Assembly: GCA_023667845.1 (NCBI GenBank)
Contig: JAMPIU010000039.1
Span: 1-45,886 of the forward strand
DNA length: 45,886 nt
Direction of reading: 5' to 3'
Source of the DNA: Dehalobacter sp.
Lineage (GTDB): Bacteria > Bacillota > Desulfitobacteriia > Desulfitobacteriales > Syntrophobotulaceae
Positions within the stretch are counted from its first letter, which is position 1, and every line of letters starts with the position of its first letter. Under the pieces are notes generated by a model. The model was given only the letters and a program-made list of their open reading frames with translations, was not told the DNA's origin and did no database searches. A program made the position numbers and the translations under genes. Below are positions 24,571 through 32,871 of the stretch, in pieces.

Positions 24571-24602
24571 TTTATTCTCTCCTTCGGAGTATTGTCACGT
24601 TC

Positions 24603-25376
24603 CTACAGAAGCCCTTCCGCCTCGATATTACGGATCAGTTCGGCGACCGTTTCCTGGATAGTGCCGTTTATGATTATACCTTTACGGTCCACATTTTCCG
24701 GTGCCGACGCACTTATGACATCGATACGGGCAGCCTGACCGGCATCAATGCCGGCGTCACTTAAGCTCCAAACTTTAACAGATTTTTTACCCGCTGAAAG
24801 GATCGCCTTCATACCGGGCATAGGCGGCGTGTTAATACTGGAGGTAACTGTGAGCGCAGCCGGGAGCCGGACTTCCAGAACCTCGATTTCATCTTCCAGC
24901 AATCGCTCAACTCTTACCCGATCCCCCATAGGCTCAATAGCGTCAATCGAATTGAGATTGGCCCAGGCGAGTCTCTCGCCAACCTGTAAGCCGGTTTGCT
25001 GGAAATAATAATCCGCCGAACCATCGCCAAAGAGCACCAGATCGGCTTCTAGCTTTTTGATCATCTCAGCCAACACCTTGCTTATTACAGCAGTATCGGC
25101 ATCCCCCAAAATAGAATCGGTTACCAGATGAAGTTCCTCAGGTCCGCGGGATAACAGATCCTTTCTCAATTGTGTAGCCTCGATACGGGAAGAACCGACT
25201 GAAAGCGCGAGCAGTCTGCTACCGGTAGTGTTAGCCAGCTGAACTCCAGCTTCTATAGCTTGAAGGTCATAATCGCTGATTTGCCATTCAGCCTTATCGA
25301 GACTGTATGAGCCGTCCGGCCGGATTTCTATGTCCTGGGTATTGGGAACAAATTTGCAACAGACAACAATATTCAT
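24603..25376 (-). CDS. fixA: Electron transfer flavoprotein beta subunit, FixA type
   Basis: The 257-aa protein starts MNIVVCCKFVPNTQDIEIRP, then SDYDLQAIEAGVQLA, typical FixA/EtfB. The nucleotide-binding region has LVLFGDGSADYYFQQTGLQV, and the recognition-loop region VEVLEVRLPAALTVTSSINT is visible. It is first in a reverse-strand fixAB operon, divergent from fixCX. Three 11-bp direct repeats lie 66 bp ahead of its ATG. AAAGGAGGAAG precedes the start. Confidence 0.93.
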   Translation of the reverse strand: MNIVVCCKFVPNTQDIEIRPDGSYSLDKAEWQISDYDLQAIEAGVQLANTTGSRLLALSVGSSRIEATQLRKDLLSRGPEELHLVTDSILGDADTAVISKVLAEMIKKLEADLVLFGDGSADYYFQQTGLQVGERLAWANLNSIDAIEPMGDRVRVERLLEDEIEVLEVRLPAALTVTSSINTPPMPGMKAILSAGKKSVKVWSLSDAGIDAGQAARIDVISASAPENVDRKGIIINGTIQETVAELIRNIEAEGLL

Positions 25377-25427
25377 GTTCTTCCTCCTTTCCTCTTTATA
25401 GAATTTATAATCGGATTTTAACAGAGG

Positions 25428-25472
25428 AGAATAATCGGGAAATCAACAACGAATCAACAACGAATCAACAAC
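25428..25472 (-). promoter_or_regulatory. Candidate BTAD/SARP-type operator and promoter of fixAB
   Basis: The reverse strand has three GTTGATT heptamers (ending at 25463, 25452 and 25441), each exactly 11 bp from the next. A 7-bp spacer and a -10-like TATTCT (25433-25428) follow. This one-turn-spaced direct-repeat geometry close to the -10 is what SARP activators use. An isolated copy lies at 25524-25532. Confidence 0.65.
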
Positions 25473-25576
25473 GTTATTTGATAAACATACTTCTATTAAT
25501 ATCGCCTGAGATTTTATTGATTTATCAACAACATATTTTGGCATTAAACAAAAAGAAAATAACATCTTTTGATATA

Positions 25577-25610
25577 TTTGTTGATTATACGTTGCTTATG
25601 TAGTTATTCC
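25577..25610 (+). promoter_or_regulatory. Candidate BTAD/SARP-type operator and promoter of fixCX
   Basis: GTTGATT (25580-25586) and GTTGCTT (25591-25597) are 11 bp apart on the forward strand. A 7-bp spacer and TATTCC (25605-25610) follow. Orientation and spacing mirror the fixAB site, giving a 200-nt leader to fixC. Confidence 0.6.
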
Positions 25611-25710
25611 TCATCAATAAAATATACTCAAAGTCATAGTTGCTAACAGATATACTAGGTAAGCTGATTTTGTTCAGTTCTAGAAATCAAAACTGAAAGG
25701 GGTTATAAGA

Positions 25711-25800
25711 GTGGGGTTATCATATGCTACAAATTCACACTTGATGTCCGGGAGATCAAAGTCAATGCCGATGGCTCAACCAGTCTAAGAACAGAAAGGA
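25711..25800 (+). pseudogene. fixA: N-terminal scrap of a second fixA in front of fixC
   Basis: After a one-base shift from a GTG behind GAAAGGGG, the frame reads VIICYKFTLDVREIKVNADG followed by STSLRTE. This strongly resembles the FixA N-terminus (compare CYKCVPDEQDIAVNNADGS of E. coli FixA). It then runs straight into the fixC ribosome site. It indicates that fixC was once preceded by its own fixA (and presumably fixB), since deleted. Confidence 0.7.
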
Positions 25801-25809
25801 GGTTCACAA

Positions 25810-27099
25810 ATGAGTGACTATGATGCCATTGTGGTAGGGGCGGGACCGGCCGGTTTAGCTGCCGCCTACAGGCTTGCTAAGGCAGGCGCGGAAGTCTTGG
25901 TGATAGAGCGTGGCTCTTACCCCGGGGCGAAAAACCTCTCAGGCGGGCTGTTGTTTGGCCGGATTCTGAGGGAACTTATCCCTGAGTTTCCGCAGGAAGC
26001 GCCTCTGGAGCGCCACATCAACCGCTATATTTTAACCTTCATGACTAAGGACTCCACATTCAACCTTGACTTTAAGGGCCAGGGCTTTTCGCAGGAACCG
26101 CATAACGGTTATTCGGTTCTGCGGGCTAAGTTTGATCGTTGGTTGGGGGAAAAAGCCGAAGAAGCCGGAGCCACCCTTATTACTAATATTAAGGTTGATT
26201 CACTGCTTATGGAAAACAACGTTGTTAAAGGTATTGTGGCCGGGGAAGAAGAAATGACGGCGAATGTCGTAATCGCTGCCGATGGGGTCCTTTCCTTTCT
26301 CGCTGAACAAGCCGGTCTCCGTGATCGGTACAATCCTGCTAACTTTGCCGTCGGGGTAAAAGAATTGATCGGATTGGACCGAACTACGCTGGAAGAACGT
26401 TTTGGTCTTACCGGTAATGAAGGTACCGAATACGCTATGCTCGGCTATCCGACCAAAGGTGTTTCCGGAGGCGCTTTTTTCTATACGAATGCCGATAGTA
26501 TTTCGGTTGGTCTGGTCATGCATATAGATCACACCAGTTCCCATCAGGTCAGCCCGTCCGAGGTCCTGGAGGATTTTCTGGCTCATCCCGCTATTGCACC
26601 GCTGATCCGCGGCGGCAAGGTATTGGAGTACGGTGCCCATGTTGTGCCTGAAGGCGGCTACAACGCGCTCCAGAAACTATTCACCGACGGTCTTTTAGTA
26701 GTTGGCGATGCGGCCGGCTTGGGTTCCAATAACGGCTTTACGGTAAGAGGGATGGATTTGGCGATAGCCTCCGGCATTTATGCTGCAGATACAATCCTGG
26801 AGGCTAAAGCCAAAGGTGACTTCTCGGCCGCAACACTGGCCTCGTATAAAAAGAAATTAGAAGACAGTTTTGTGCTCAAAGACATGAAAACCTATGCCGG
26901 TGCGGCAGCTTTCATGAAGGGTGATCGGCTATTTAACGCCTATCCAAAATTGGTGGAAGGCATATTCACTTCTATCTATACCCAGCAGAGTACCCCGAAG
27001 GAGAATCTTCTGAAGAGCGTATTGAAGGCCAGAAAAGAGAGCGGTGTTACCTACATGAGCTTGGGTAGTGATGTTTGGAAGGCGGTGAAAAATCTATGA
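25810..27099 (+). CDS. fixC: FixC-type FAD-dependent ETF:quinone oxidoreductase
   Basis: The 429-aa flavoprotein passes electrons from FixAB to the quinone pool at the membrane. The dinucleotide fold is DYDAIVVGAGPAGLAAAYRL, followed by ERGSYPGAKNLSGGLLFGRI. The second FAD motif is DGLLVVGDAAGLGSNNGFTV, with RGMDLAIASGIYAA. It starts behind GAAAGGAGG and ends overlapping fixX by 4 bp (ATGA). Confidence 0.94.
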   Translation: MSDYDAIVVGAGPAGLAAAYRLAKAGAEVLVIERGSYPGAKNLSGGLLFGRILRELIPEFPQEAPLERHINRYILTFMTKDSTFNLDFKGQGFSQEPHNGYSVLRAKFDRWLGEKAEEAGATLITNIKVDSLLMENNVVKGIVAGEEEMTANVVIAADGVLSFLAEQAGLRDRYNPANFAVGVKELIGLDRTTLEERFGLTGNEGTEYAMLGYPTKGVSGGAFFYTNADSISVGLVMHIDHTSSHQVSPSEVLEDFLAHPAIAPLIRGGKVLEYGAHVVPEGGYNALQKLFTDGLLVVGDAAGLGSNNGFTVRGMDLAIASGIYAADTILEAKAKGDFSAATLASYKKKLEDSFVLKDMKTYAGAAAFMKGDRLFNAYPKLVEGIFTSIYTQQSTPKENLLKSVLKARKESGVTYMSLGSDVWKAVKNL

Positions 27100-27377
27100 A
27101 CGGCTTGAGTGTTCCAGAAAAGCTTTCTATTAATAAGTATGAACTCGACGAGAGTCCGCACATCAAGGTTGACCAAGAAATCTGCCGGAAACGTTGTCAG
27201 AACAGGGTCTGTTTGTTTATTTGTCCCGCCAAGGTCTACAATGAACAGAATGGTGAACTTGCTGTCGATCACGCGGGCTGCCTGGAATGCGGTACTTGTT
27301 TAGTCGCCTGTACCCAGAAAGCCATAGATTGGCAATACCCGGCAGGCGGTTTTGGCATAGTCTATCGAAACGGTTAA
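27096..27377 (+). CDS. fixX: FixX-type ferredoxin-like protein
   Basis: The 93-aa iron-sulfur partner of FixC has the cluster motif CLECGTCLVAC preceded by ICPAKVYN, enough for one [4Fe-4S] cluster. A further Cys group (CRKRCQNRVC) near residue 30 is common in FixX. I chose ATG 27096, which overlaps the fixC stop; a GTG-like start seven codons earlier is less likely. It ends at YPAGGFGIVYRNG, the usual FixX tail. Confidence 0.93.
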   Translation: MNGLSVPEKLSINKYELDESPHIKVDQEICRKRCQNRVCLFICPAKVYNEQNGELAVDHAGCLECGTCLVACTQKAIDWQYPAGGFGIVYRNG

Positions 27378-27562
27378 ACAAAAAATTTGATTAAAAATGG
27401 TTCAAGAAACTAATAAGAGCGGTGAAGAACACCACTCCAAAACAATTATCTGTGCTCACTTCGCTTAGCAGTAGGTGGGCACGGATTTAATTATGTTACA
27501 TTGTAAGCACACGGAGAAGCCTTCTCTACTTTGCCATTTTTCGTTATCTTTCCGTAGAGTTT

Positions 27563-29518
27563 TTAGAGGTTCTCCTTATTATTCTGAACAGACAGAGCAA
27601 TATTTGAATGAAGCCATTGACGCCGGGATGGAGTTAATAGCTGATAGGCACCTTCTCTCACCATAGGATTATGAAAAGCATAACCTTGTTCATTGTCAAT
27701 AACTATAAAACCTTTTTCCAACAACTCTTCAATGCCTCTGAGCACCTCTGTTTGGGATAAATTAGTCGCCTTAACTATTGTAGCGTAATCGAAAACTTTA
27801 CCGAAAACTGCGGCGGCATCTATAACATTGCGGGCTTGCTCCGACAGACCAACAAATTGCGAAAAAAGTCCGTCCTTAATAGTCTGAGGTAAAACAGATT
27901 TATTAATAATAGAATTAATATCCACATTACCTTCGGGTGCCGCTTCAATTTCATCTCGAACATATCTGAGCAACTCAATCATAATAGAAGGATTTCCATC
28001 TGAAAGCTTCTTTAGCCAATCGACCAGAACCTCGCTATCGCCCATTTGGAAAAACTGGGCAAAAACACGGATGCTGGCGTTGTCTAATGGTTCTAGGGAT
28101 ATGACATTAAGCAGATTTAATTTGTTCAGAAGCTTCTTAAATTTAACTAGCATCGGATTGATGCTACTCAGTAAGCCTTCTGTACAGAGAAAAAATACAT
28201 CCAGATTTTCACTATACTTAATAATATTCCCTAATAATATTAGGGAATCGTTATCTGTCCACTGAATATCATCAATAGCAAAAAGCAATTTTCGTTTTTT
28301 ACTTAAAATAACTATAAATTGATAAATAGATTTAATTATATCATAATCGTGGCAGGGTTTTTGAAAAGGCGATTTGTCTTGAGGGTCAATTTCCGGTACA
28401 AAGCATCGTAATTCACCCCACCAATCAGGGCCTAGCTCCGTTTTTACATCCTCTTTTAACTCATCCCAATTTACGGTTTGAATACATCTTCGAATAGCGC
28501 TAGAAATGGGGTGGTATAGAATATTATTATTCAACTCAAGACATTCACTATAAAAAATAAAGCCTTCCCAGTTTTGCATGAACTCTTGTATAAGTCTGGT
28601 CTTACCAATACCAGGAGAACCGTGAACCAACACAAGCTTTCCTGGGAGACACAATCTTTCAAGCATTTTCATTTCCCCGTCCCGACCATTGAAAGGCACG
28701 TGGAAGCGCGAAGTGGCAACGTGATTATATCCAGTTTCTTGAGCATTTTTGTTGATTCTTTGTTGAGCATGAGCAAACTTTTTTATAGGCTTGTCATTAA
28801 TAATTGCTTCATACAGTTCCTGCACCTCTTTCATTGGCGGCAGTCCAACTTCTTCAGACAAAATATGCCTCAGCTTTTCATATACTTGAGTTACCTTTAG
28901 ATAATTTCCCATATGATAATGGGCAAGTATGGCGTTGCGGTATAATTCTTCGCATAAGGGATCAATACTTAATGCTTTTTGTATGACAAACAAGCATTGT
29001 TGATAATCACCCGCATCCAAATAAAGCTCCGATAAAGTTACTAAGCCCCTTAACATCAGCATTTTGTAATGCTCTTGCAGTAGTATTATCCAATCATTGA
29101 ATGCCGGAGATTCGCTAAGGGAGAATCCGTCCAGAAAATCGCCACGGTATAAGTTGAGGGTAGATAGCGTGTCTTTTAGTGAGTTAGAGTTTTTTACAAT
29201 AAATAATTCAAATATTTGTGTATCCCTTTTTACCTCCGGTGCAATTGATACATAGGCTTCATTGCTGATAATTATGTTGGGAATGTGCTTTTTAATTTCA
29301 TAAAGATGTACATTAAGATTATGCTGCGCACTATAAATATCTCTATTCGGCCAGAAGATTTCTACAAGGCGTTCTCTTCTGATTGGTCTGTTTTGTTCCG
29401 CTAAGTAATAGATAAGTCCCCTGCACTTTTTACGTTTAAGCTGTAATTGGAGTTCATTACTGGAGATAATAGGCTTTCCCAAGAGGAAGATTCTCAAAGC
29501 ATTATCATGAGTAGACAT
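27563..29518 (-). CDS. BTAD-domain transcriptional activator with AAA/STAND ATPase
   Basis: The 651-aa regulator has an N-terminal OmpR-like winged helix (residues about 8-95: GLIYYLAEQNRPIRRERLVE, HNLNVHLYEIKKHI). A bacterial transcriptional activator (BTAD) helical domain follows (about 100-245: YRGDFLDGFSLSESPAFNDW, EELYRNAILAHY). An ATPase comes next with Walker A GSPGIGKTRL near 300 and Walker B LLFAIDDIQWTD near 405. The long C-terminal TPR region of larger homologues is absent. SARP/BTAD proteins bind direct repeats with 11-bp period, and such repeats precede the flavoprotein genes around it. I infer it activates the fix, oxidoreductase and dehydrogenase genes; the ligand is unknown. 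Confidence 0.88.
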   Translation of the reverse strand: MSTHDNALRIFLLGKPIISSNELQLQLKRKKCRGLIYYLAEQNRPIRRERLVEIFWPNRDIYSAQHNLNVHLYEIKKHIPNIIISNEAYVSIAPEVKRDTQIFELFIVKNSNSLKDTLSTLNLYRGDFLDGFSLSESPAFNDWIILLQEHYKMLMLRGLVTLSELYLDAGDYQQCLFVIQKALSIDPLCEELYRNAILAHYHMGNYLKVTQVYEKLRHILSEEVGLPPMKEVQELYEAIINDKPIKKFAHAQQRINKNAQETGYNHVATSRFHVPFNGRDGEMKMLERLCLPGKLVLVHGSPGIGKTRLIQEFMQNWEGFIFYSECLELNNNILYHPISSAIRRCIQTVNWDELKEDVKTELGPDWWGELRCFVPEIDPQDKSPFQKPCHDYDIIKSIYQFIVILSKKRKLLFAIDDIQWTDNDSLILLGNIIKYSENLDVFFLCTEGLLSSINPMLVKFKKLLNKLNLLNVISLEPLDNASIRVFAQFFQMGDSEVLVDWLKKLSDGNPSIMIELLRYVRDEIEAAPEGNVDINSIINKSVLPQTIKDGLFSQFVGLSEQARNVIDAAAVFGKVFDYATIVKATNLSQTEVLRGIEELLEKGFIVIDNEQGYAFHNPMVREGAYQLLTPSRRQWLHSNIALSVQNNKENL

Positions 29519-29605
29519 AATGTTCCCTCCTAGTATTGAAAATGCGTTGCTGAAACCCCTTAACTATACTAAATCACCAGTTTTATATGAAATTGCTTAC
29601 TTTTT

Positions 29606-29625
29606 GTTGATTGCACCGTTATTGT
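29606..29625 (+). promoter_or_regulatory. Candidate BTAD-type site before the FAD oxidoreductase gene
   Basis: GTTGATT (29606-29612), a 7-bp spacer and TATTGT (29620-29625) reproduce the geometry at fixA and fixC. The partner heptamer 11 bp upstream (GCTTACT) is degenerate, so this is weaker than the fix sites. Confidence 0.4.
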
Positions 29626-29689
29626 TAATTGTTTTAATAACAGTGAACCAGTTTTAAAATAATGTTCCCTTACAGAATTTCCCAAGCGT

Positions 29690-29719
29690 ATTGTATTACC
29701 TTTTTTTAATCATTGTCAA
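29690..29719 (-). promoter_or_regulatory. Possible sigma-A promoter of the BTAD regulator gene
   Basis: The reverse strand has TTGACA, an 18-bp spacer and TACAAT about 170 bp before the regulator ATG. Confidence 0.4.
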
Positions 29720-29828
29720 CAAATTTTTTACGGCAATAAACCGACCCGACTTTGGCAAAAGGATGGAAAAGGACACGGCTGGCTTGCCGCGCCATTACCA
29801 TAAATTTATTACAGAAAGGACAGATATT

Positions 29829-29900
29829 ATGAAAGAGAATTTTGGAATGCGTGTCAGTCTCAGATCAAATTCAGAGGGGGGCGGTGAACAAGTTGGATAA
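29829..29900 (+). CDS. Possible leader peptide overlapping the oxidoreductase start (23 aa)
   Basis: ATG 29829 lies 8 nt behind AAAGGA. The ORF encodes MKENFGMRVSLRSNSEGGGE followed by QVG, and stops at 29900, 17 bp past the GTG of the next gene in another frame. The strong ribosome site and overlap suggest translational coupling. It could also be a chance ORF. Confidence 0.35.
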   Translation: MKENFGMRVSLRSNSEGGGEQVG

Positions 29901-31251
29901 GAACAAGAAAATTATTATTGTTGGAGCTGGCTGCGCGGGGCTTACAACCGCCCACAAGCTGATGAAGGAAGGTTATACCAACTTCGAGATTCTGGAGCGA
30001 AATCCCGTTGGCGGCGGACGTATGCTCACCTATAAGGAGAACGGTTATTCTTGTGACCTAGCGGCCCAAGTCGTGCATCCCGGGTATAAGTACGCCAAGA
30101 ATCTCATCCACGAGCTCGGCATGGATGACCAACTCTGCACGGTAAAATTGAGCCAAATGTTGATTGACGACGGGGAAAAACTAATCCCGACAATACCGAC
30201 CGGAACCCCGGAACTTGATAAATACAACGCCGAATGGATGGCTAAAATGGGGCCTGAAAACTTCATGAGGCTGGCGGCGGACATAAAGGCGCTCTGTGAT
30301 AATGAAAAGTACCACGAGGGTTCTGTAGAATGGGGCATACACTTGGACAACAAAGGAAACTTCAGGGACTATATTGTTGACAACTATGGTGAGGGTGTGC
30401 TGAAAGGATTTGTCGAGCCCGTACTGTCGGCGATTGGTCTGGTGCATCCGGAGAACACCGGCGTCATATTCGGCTCGATGATAATGTGGACCATGCTGGC
30501 TGGCGCAGCGGATGTCCTTGCCAACGGAGTAGGCAGCCTTGCCGAGGCCATTATCAAAAAGTGCGGAGATAAGGTTAAGACGGGCGTCGAGGTACAGGAG
30601 ATCGTCATCAAAGACGGAAAGGCTGTTGGCGTCAAGACAAAGAGCGGATTTATGCCGGCCGACGCTGTTGTCTGTGCCGCGTCCGCAAATAAAGCCCTAA
30701 AGATTCTGCCCAACGCTCCCGAATCAATTCGCTCCGCGCTCTCAAAGGTTACTTACTGTCCGACGATAACCACGCTTCTCTTCCTCGATAGGGACAAGGC
30801 GCGGTTTCCATATGACGCCACTGGAGCACTGCTCATGCGGAGCAACGGTAACCCAATGGGTGCAATTTCGCTGTCGTCCTCCAAAACTGAACGCTGCGTC
30901 CCGCCCGGAAAAGAGTGTATCCTTATGTGCCTTTATGAGGAAGGGGCAAGGAAGCTTTGGAACGCAAGCGATGAGGAAGTGCTAAATGAGGTTATGCGTT
31001 ATATGGGTCGCATCATGCCAGAAACCGTAAACGCCATAGAGGGTATTCATACTGCCAGATTTGCTGAAGGGAACTATATCATGGAACCGGGTTGCGCAAC
31101 AGCGATAAAGTACATGCGCGAGAATCACTACAAGGATGTGGAGGGGTTGTATCTCTGCGGCGAGTATATGTACACCGGTTCCTACGAGTCGGCTATCGCC
31201 GCGGGAGGCCGTACCGCCCAAGTAATCATGGGGCAGTTGGAGCACATATAG
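29884..31251 (+). CDS. FAD-dependent oxidoreductase, amine-oxidase/phytoene-desaturase fold
   Basis: The flavoprotein has about 455 aa. The N-terminal dinucleotide fold reads KIIIVGAGCAGLTTAHKLMK, followed by the ERNPVGGGRMLTY motif typical of protoporphyrinogen oxidase/CrtI relatives. The C-terminal FAD motif is GLYLCGEYMYTGSYESAIAA followed by GGRTAQVIM. I favour the GTG at 29884 behind AGAGGGGGG (TTG 29893 is an alternative). The substrate is unknown. Its position beside fixCX, the BTAD regulator and an acyl-CoA dehydrogenase suggests a role in the same redox module. Confidence 0.85.
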   Translation: MNKLDKNKKIIIVGAGCAGLTTAHKLMKEGYTNFEILERNPVGGGRMLTYKENGYSCDLAAQVVHPGYKYAKNLIHELGMDDQLCTVKLSQMLIDDGEKLIPTIPTGTPELDKYNAEWMAKMGPENFMRLAADIKALCDNEKYHEGSVEWGIHLDNKGNFRDYIVDNYGEGVLKGFVEPVLSAIGLVHPENTGVIFGSMIMWTMLAGAADVLANGVGSLAEAIIKKCGDKVKTGVEVQEIVIKDGKAVGVKTKSGFMPADAVVCAASANKALKILPNAPESIRSALSKVTYCPTITTLLFLDRDKARFPYDATGALLMRSNGNPMGAISLSSSKTERCVPPGKECILMCLYEEGARKLWNASDEEVLNEVMRYMGRIMPETVNAIEGIHTARFAEGNYIMEPGCATAIKYMRENHYKDVEGLYLCGEYMYTGSYESAIAAGGRTAQVIMGQLEHI

Positions 31252-31377
31252 CTTCGCGGCTTTTAAAAGAAACCCATATAGGCCAGCGGTCAGGCAGGTG
31301 CAAAACATTTTGAACTAAACAGCCGGCGCGGTAGAGCGACGGAACAGACAATCCCTTAGCCAAAAGCAAAAATATCA

Positions 31378-31430
31378 GATACCTTTTTGAGAGCATAGAA
31401 AAGGCTTAAAAACAGGTATCTTTTTATTTT
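31378..31430 (+). terminator. Terminator after the FAD oxidoreductase gene
   Basis: AGATACCT...AGGTATCT is followed by TTTTTATTTT. The stem is 8 bp with a long loop, 125 bp after the stop. Confidence 0.6.
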
Positions 31431-31470
31431 GGGTGTGACAAATTTTTGTGACAAAAGTTTTTGCTGAATA

Positions 31471-31540
31471 GCGAAAACACCAAGGACTGAGGACAATTAG
31501 TCCGAAAGTTCATACCCTTGGTGCTATTTCGCTTTTTGTA
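31471..31540. terminator. Large interrupted hairpin between convergent genes
   Basis: AGCGAAAACACCAAGG pairs with CCTTGGTGCTATTTCGCT with a small bulge, and an inner GGACT/AGTCC pair lies in the loop. A TTTTTG run follows on the forward strand. It lies between the convergent oxidoreductase and acyl-CoA dehydrogenase genes and could terminate either. Nothing else is seen in 31252-31599. Confidence 0.6.
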
Positions 31541-31599
31541 TATGGTATTTTGTTACGGAATTTACGTTACAGTCTGCTGATAACATGATCACGAATGTT

Positions 31600-32805
31600 T
31601 TATACACACTCAAATTCTGCGCCAGGCAGCCTCATGTATTTGGCAGCGGTAGCCAACTGCATCTCGCTGGTGCTAACTCCGATTGCAAACCCCACTGCGT
31701 CACGTAAATGGCGTTCGATGCCGGTATCGGGGTTATACCCTGCGCAGCCCCACAACTGAATACAGTCGGAAGTAATTTCACGGGCCGTATCACAGATATA
31801 CGCTTTAGCAAGGGGTGCGTAAACTACTGCGTCTTTATGGTTCGTTTCAATCATTCTGGTTGCGGCGATTAAGAAAGAGCGGCTCGCTTCTATTTTGCTC
31901 TTCATAAGCGCCAGCTTGTACTGGATTGAGCCAAGAGATGCGAGTGGCTGGAAATTTGTAGTGCGATGCTTGAGATATTCTACAGTCTTGTCAAAAGCTG
32001 CTCCCATTGCCCCCATAGCAAGAGCGGCACTTGTTACTGCATTTCCTTTCCCCCTAGGTACTGCATCCACCTTTTTCCTATTAATAACAGTGCCCGTTTT
32101 GGCTCCAAATTCTTTAGGTACGCGGACGTTATTCAACTCTATCGCACCATACATCGGACTATTTCCCATTTCAGGATTGGGGGTTATTTTCAGACCAGGA
32201 GTATTCTTTGCATCCATTGCCCATCTGTGCATATCGCCGTCAACAAGCCCGGTTACCATAAGAACGTCACAGAAAGATGCACCTGATGAAAATACCTTAG
32301 TGCCATTTATTACCCACTCGTCTCCTTCGAGCCTCCCGATATCGGCGTGTTCACTATAGTTACACTGTCCCTCGGGACTATTCTCCGCATCCGCAATAAT
32401 AAGTTCGCCTGAGAGAAGCGCCTCTCCCCATTTGGCGAAAGCGGCAGGTAACTCTAGCGCAAGCAGAAGTGCAAACCCGCCGTTTTCCCCAGTGTGGATA
32501 GCTAATCCTCCGTTAACTCTGGCAACCTCTTCAAGGATTATAGTTTGAGCGGTTAATCGCTGCCCATACCCGCCAAGCTCTTCCGGCACAAATATTCTGA
32601 GATAACCTTTATCCCCAAACTTCTTGATAAATTCCTTTAATAAAGGATCTGCCGTTTCTGCCTTAAATGATTCTCTGAACCTGGGATCAATGAATTCCTC
32701 ACAAAATTGTCTAACATTTTTCTTTAGCAGCCACTCCTCTTCCGTATACCCGTAACCTTCCCCGCCGGTTGCTATGCCCGGCATAGCGCCATGTAAATCG
32801 GACAT
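31600..32805 (-). CDS. Acyl-CoA dehydrogenase family protein
   Basis: The 401-aa flavoenzyme has the standard three domains: an N-terminal helical part (FGDKGYLRIFVPEELGGYGQ), the middle beta domain (NYSEHADIGRLEGDEWVING, TKVFSSGASFCDVLMVTG), and a C-terminal helical domain with CIQLWGCAGYNPDTGIERHL and TSEMQLATAAKY. By eye the Glu of the IYEGTSEIQ box is replaced (IGVSTSEMQ), and the alternative Glu used by isovaleryl-CoA dehydrogenase is also absent. With FixABCX next door, a CaiA-like enoyl-CoA reductase role is plausible. GGGGCAAGAGAG lies before the ATG. Confidence 0.9.
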   Translation of the reverse strand: MSDLHGAMPGIATGGEGYGYTEEEWLLKKNVRQFCEEFIDPRFRESFKAETADPLLKEFIKKFGDKGYLRIFVPEELGGYGQRLTAQTIILEEVARVNGGLAIHTGENGGFALLLALELPAAFAKWGEALLSGELIIADAENSPEGQCNYSEHADIGRLEGDEWVINGTKVFSSGASFCDVLMVTGLVDGDMHRWAMDAKNTPGLKITPNPEMGNSPMYGAIELNNVRVPKEFGAKTGTVINRKKVDAVPRGKGNAVTSAALAMGAMGAAFDKTVEYLKHRTTNFQPLASLGSIQYKLALMKSKIEASRSFLIAATRMIETNHKDAVVYAPLAKAYICDTAREITSDCIQLWGCAGYNPDTGIERHLRDAVGFAIGVSTSEMQLATAAKYMRLPGAEFECV

Positions 32806-32871
32806 TACTCTCTTGCCCCTTTCTCATTCAAATTTGTAAATATGCCTTATAAAAAAATAATAATCATTAGA

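Noticed and set aside
25441-25535. Direct repeats that could be a CRISPR array or replication iterons
   Set aside because: The unit is only 9-11 bp with no unique spacers and no cas or rep gene nearby; promoter geometry explains them better.
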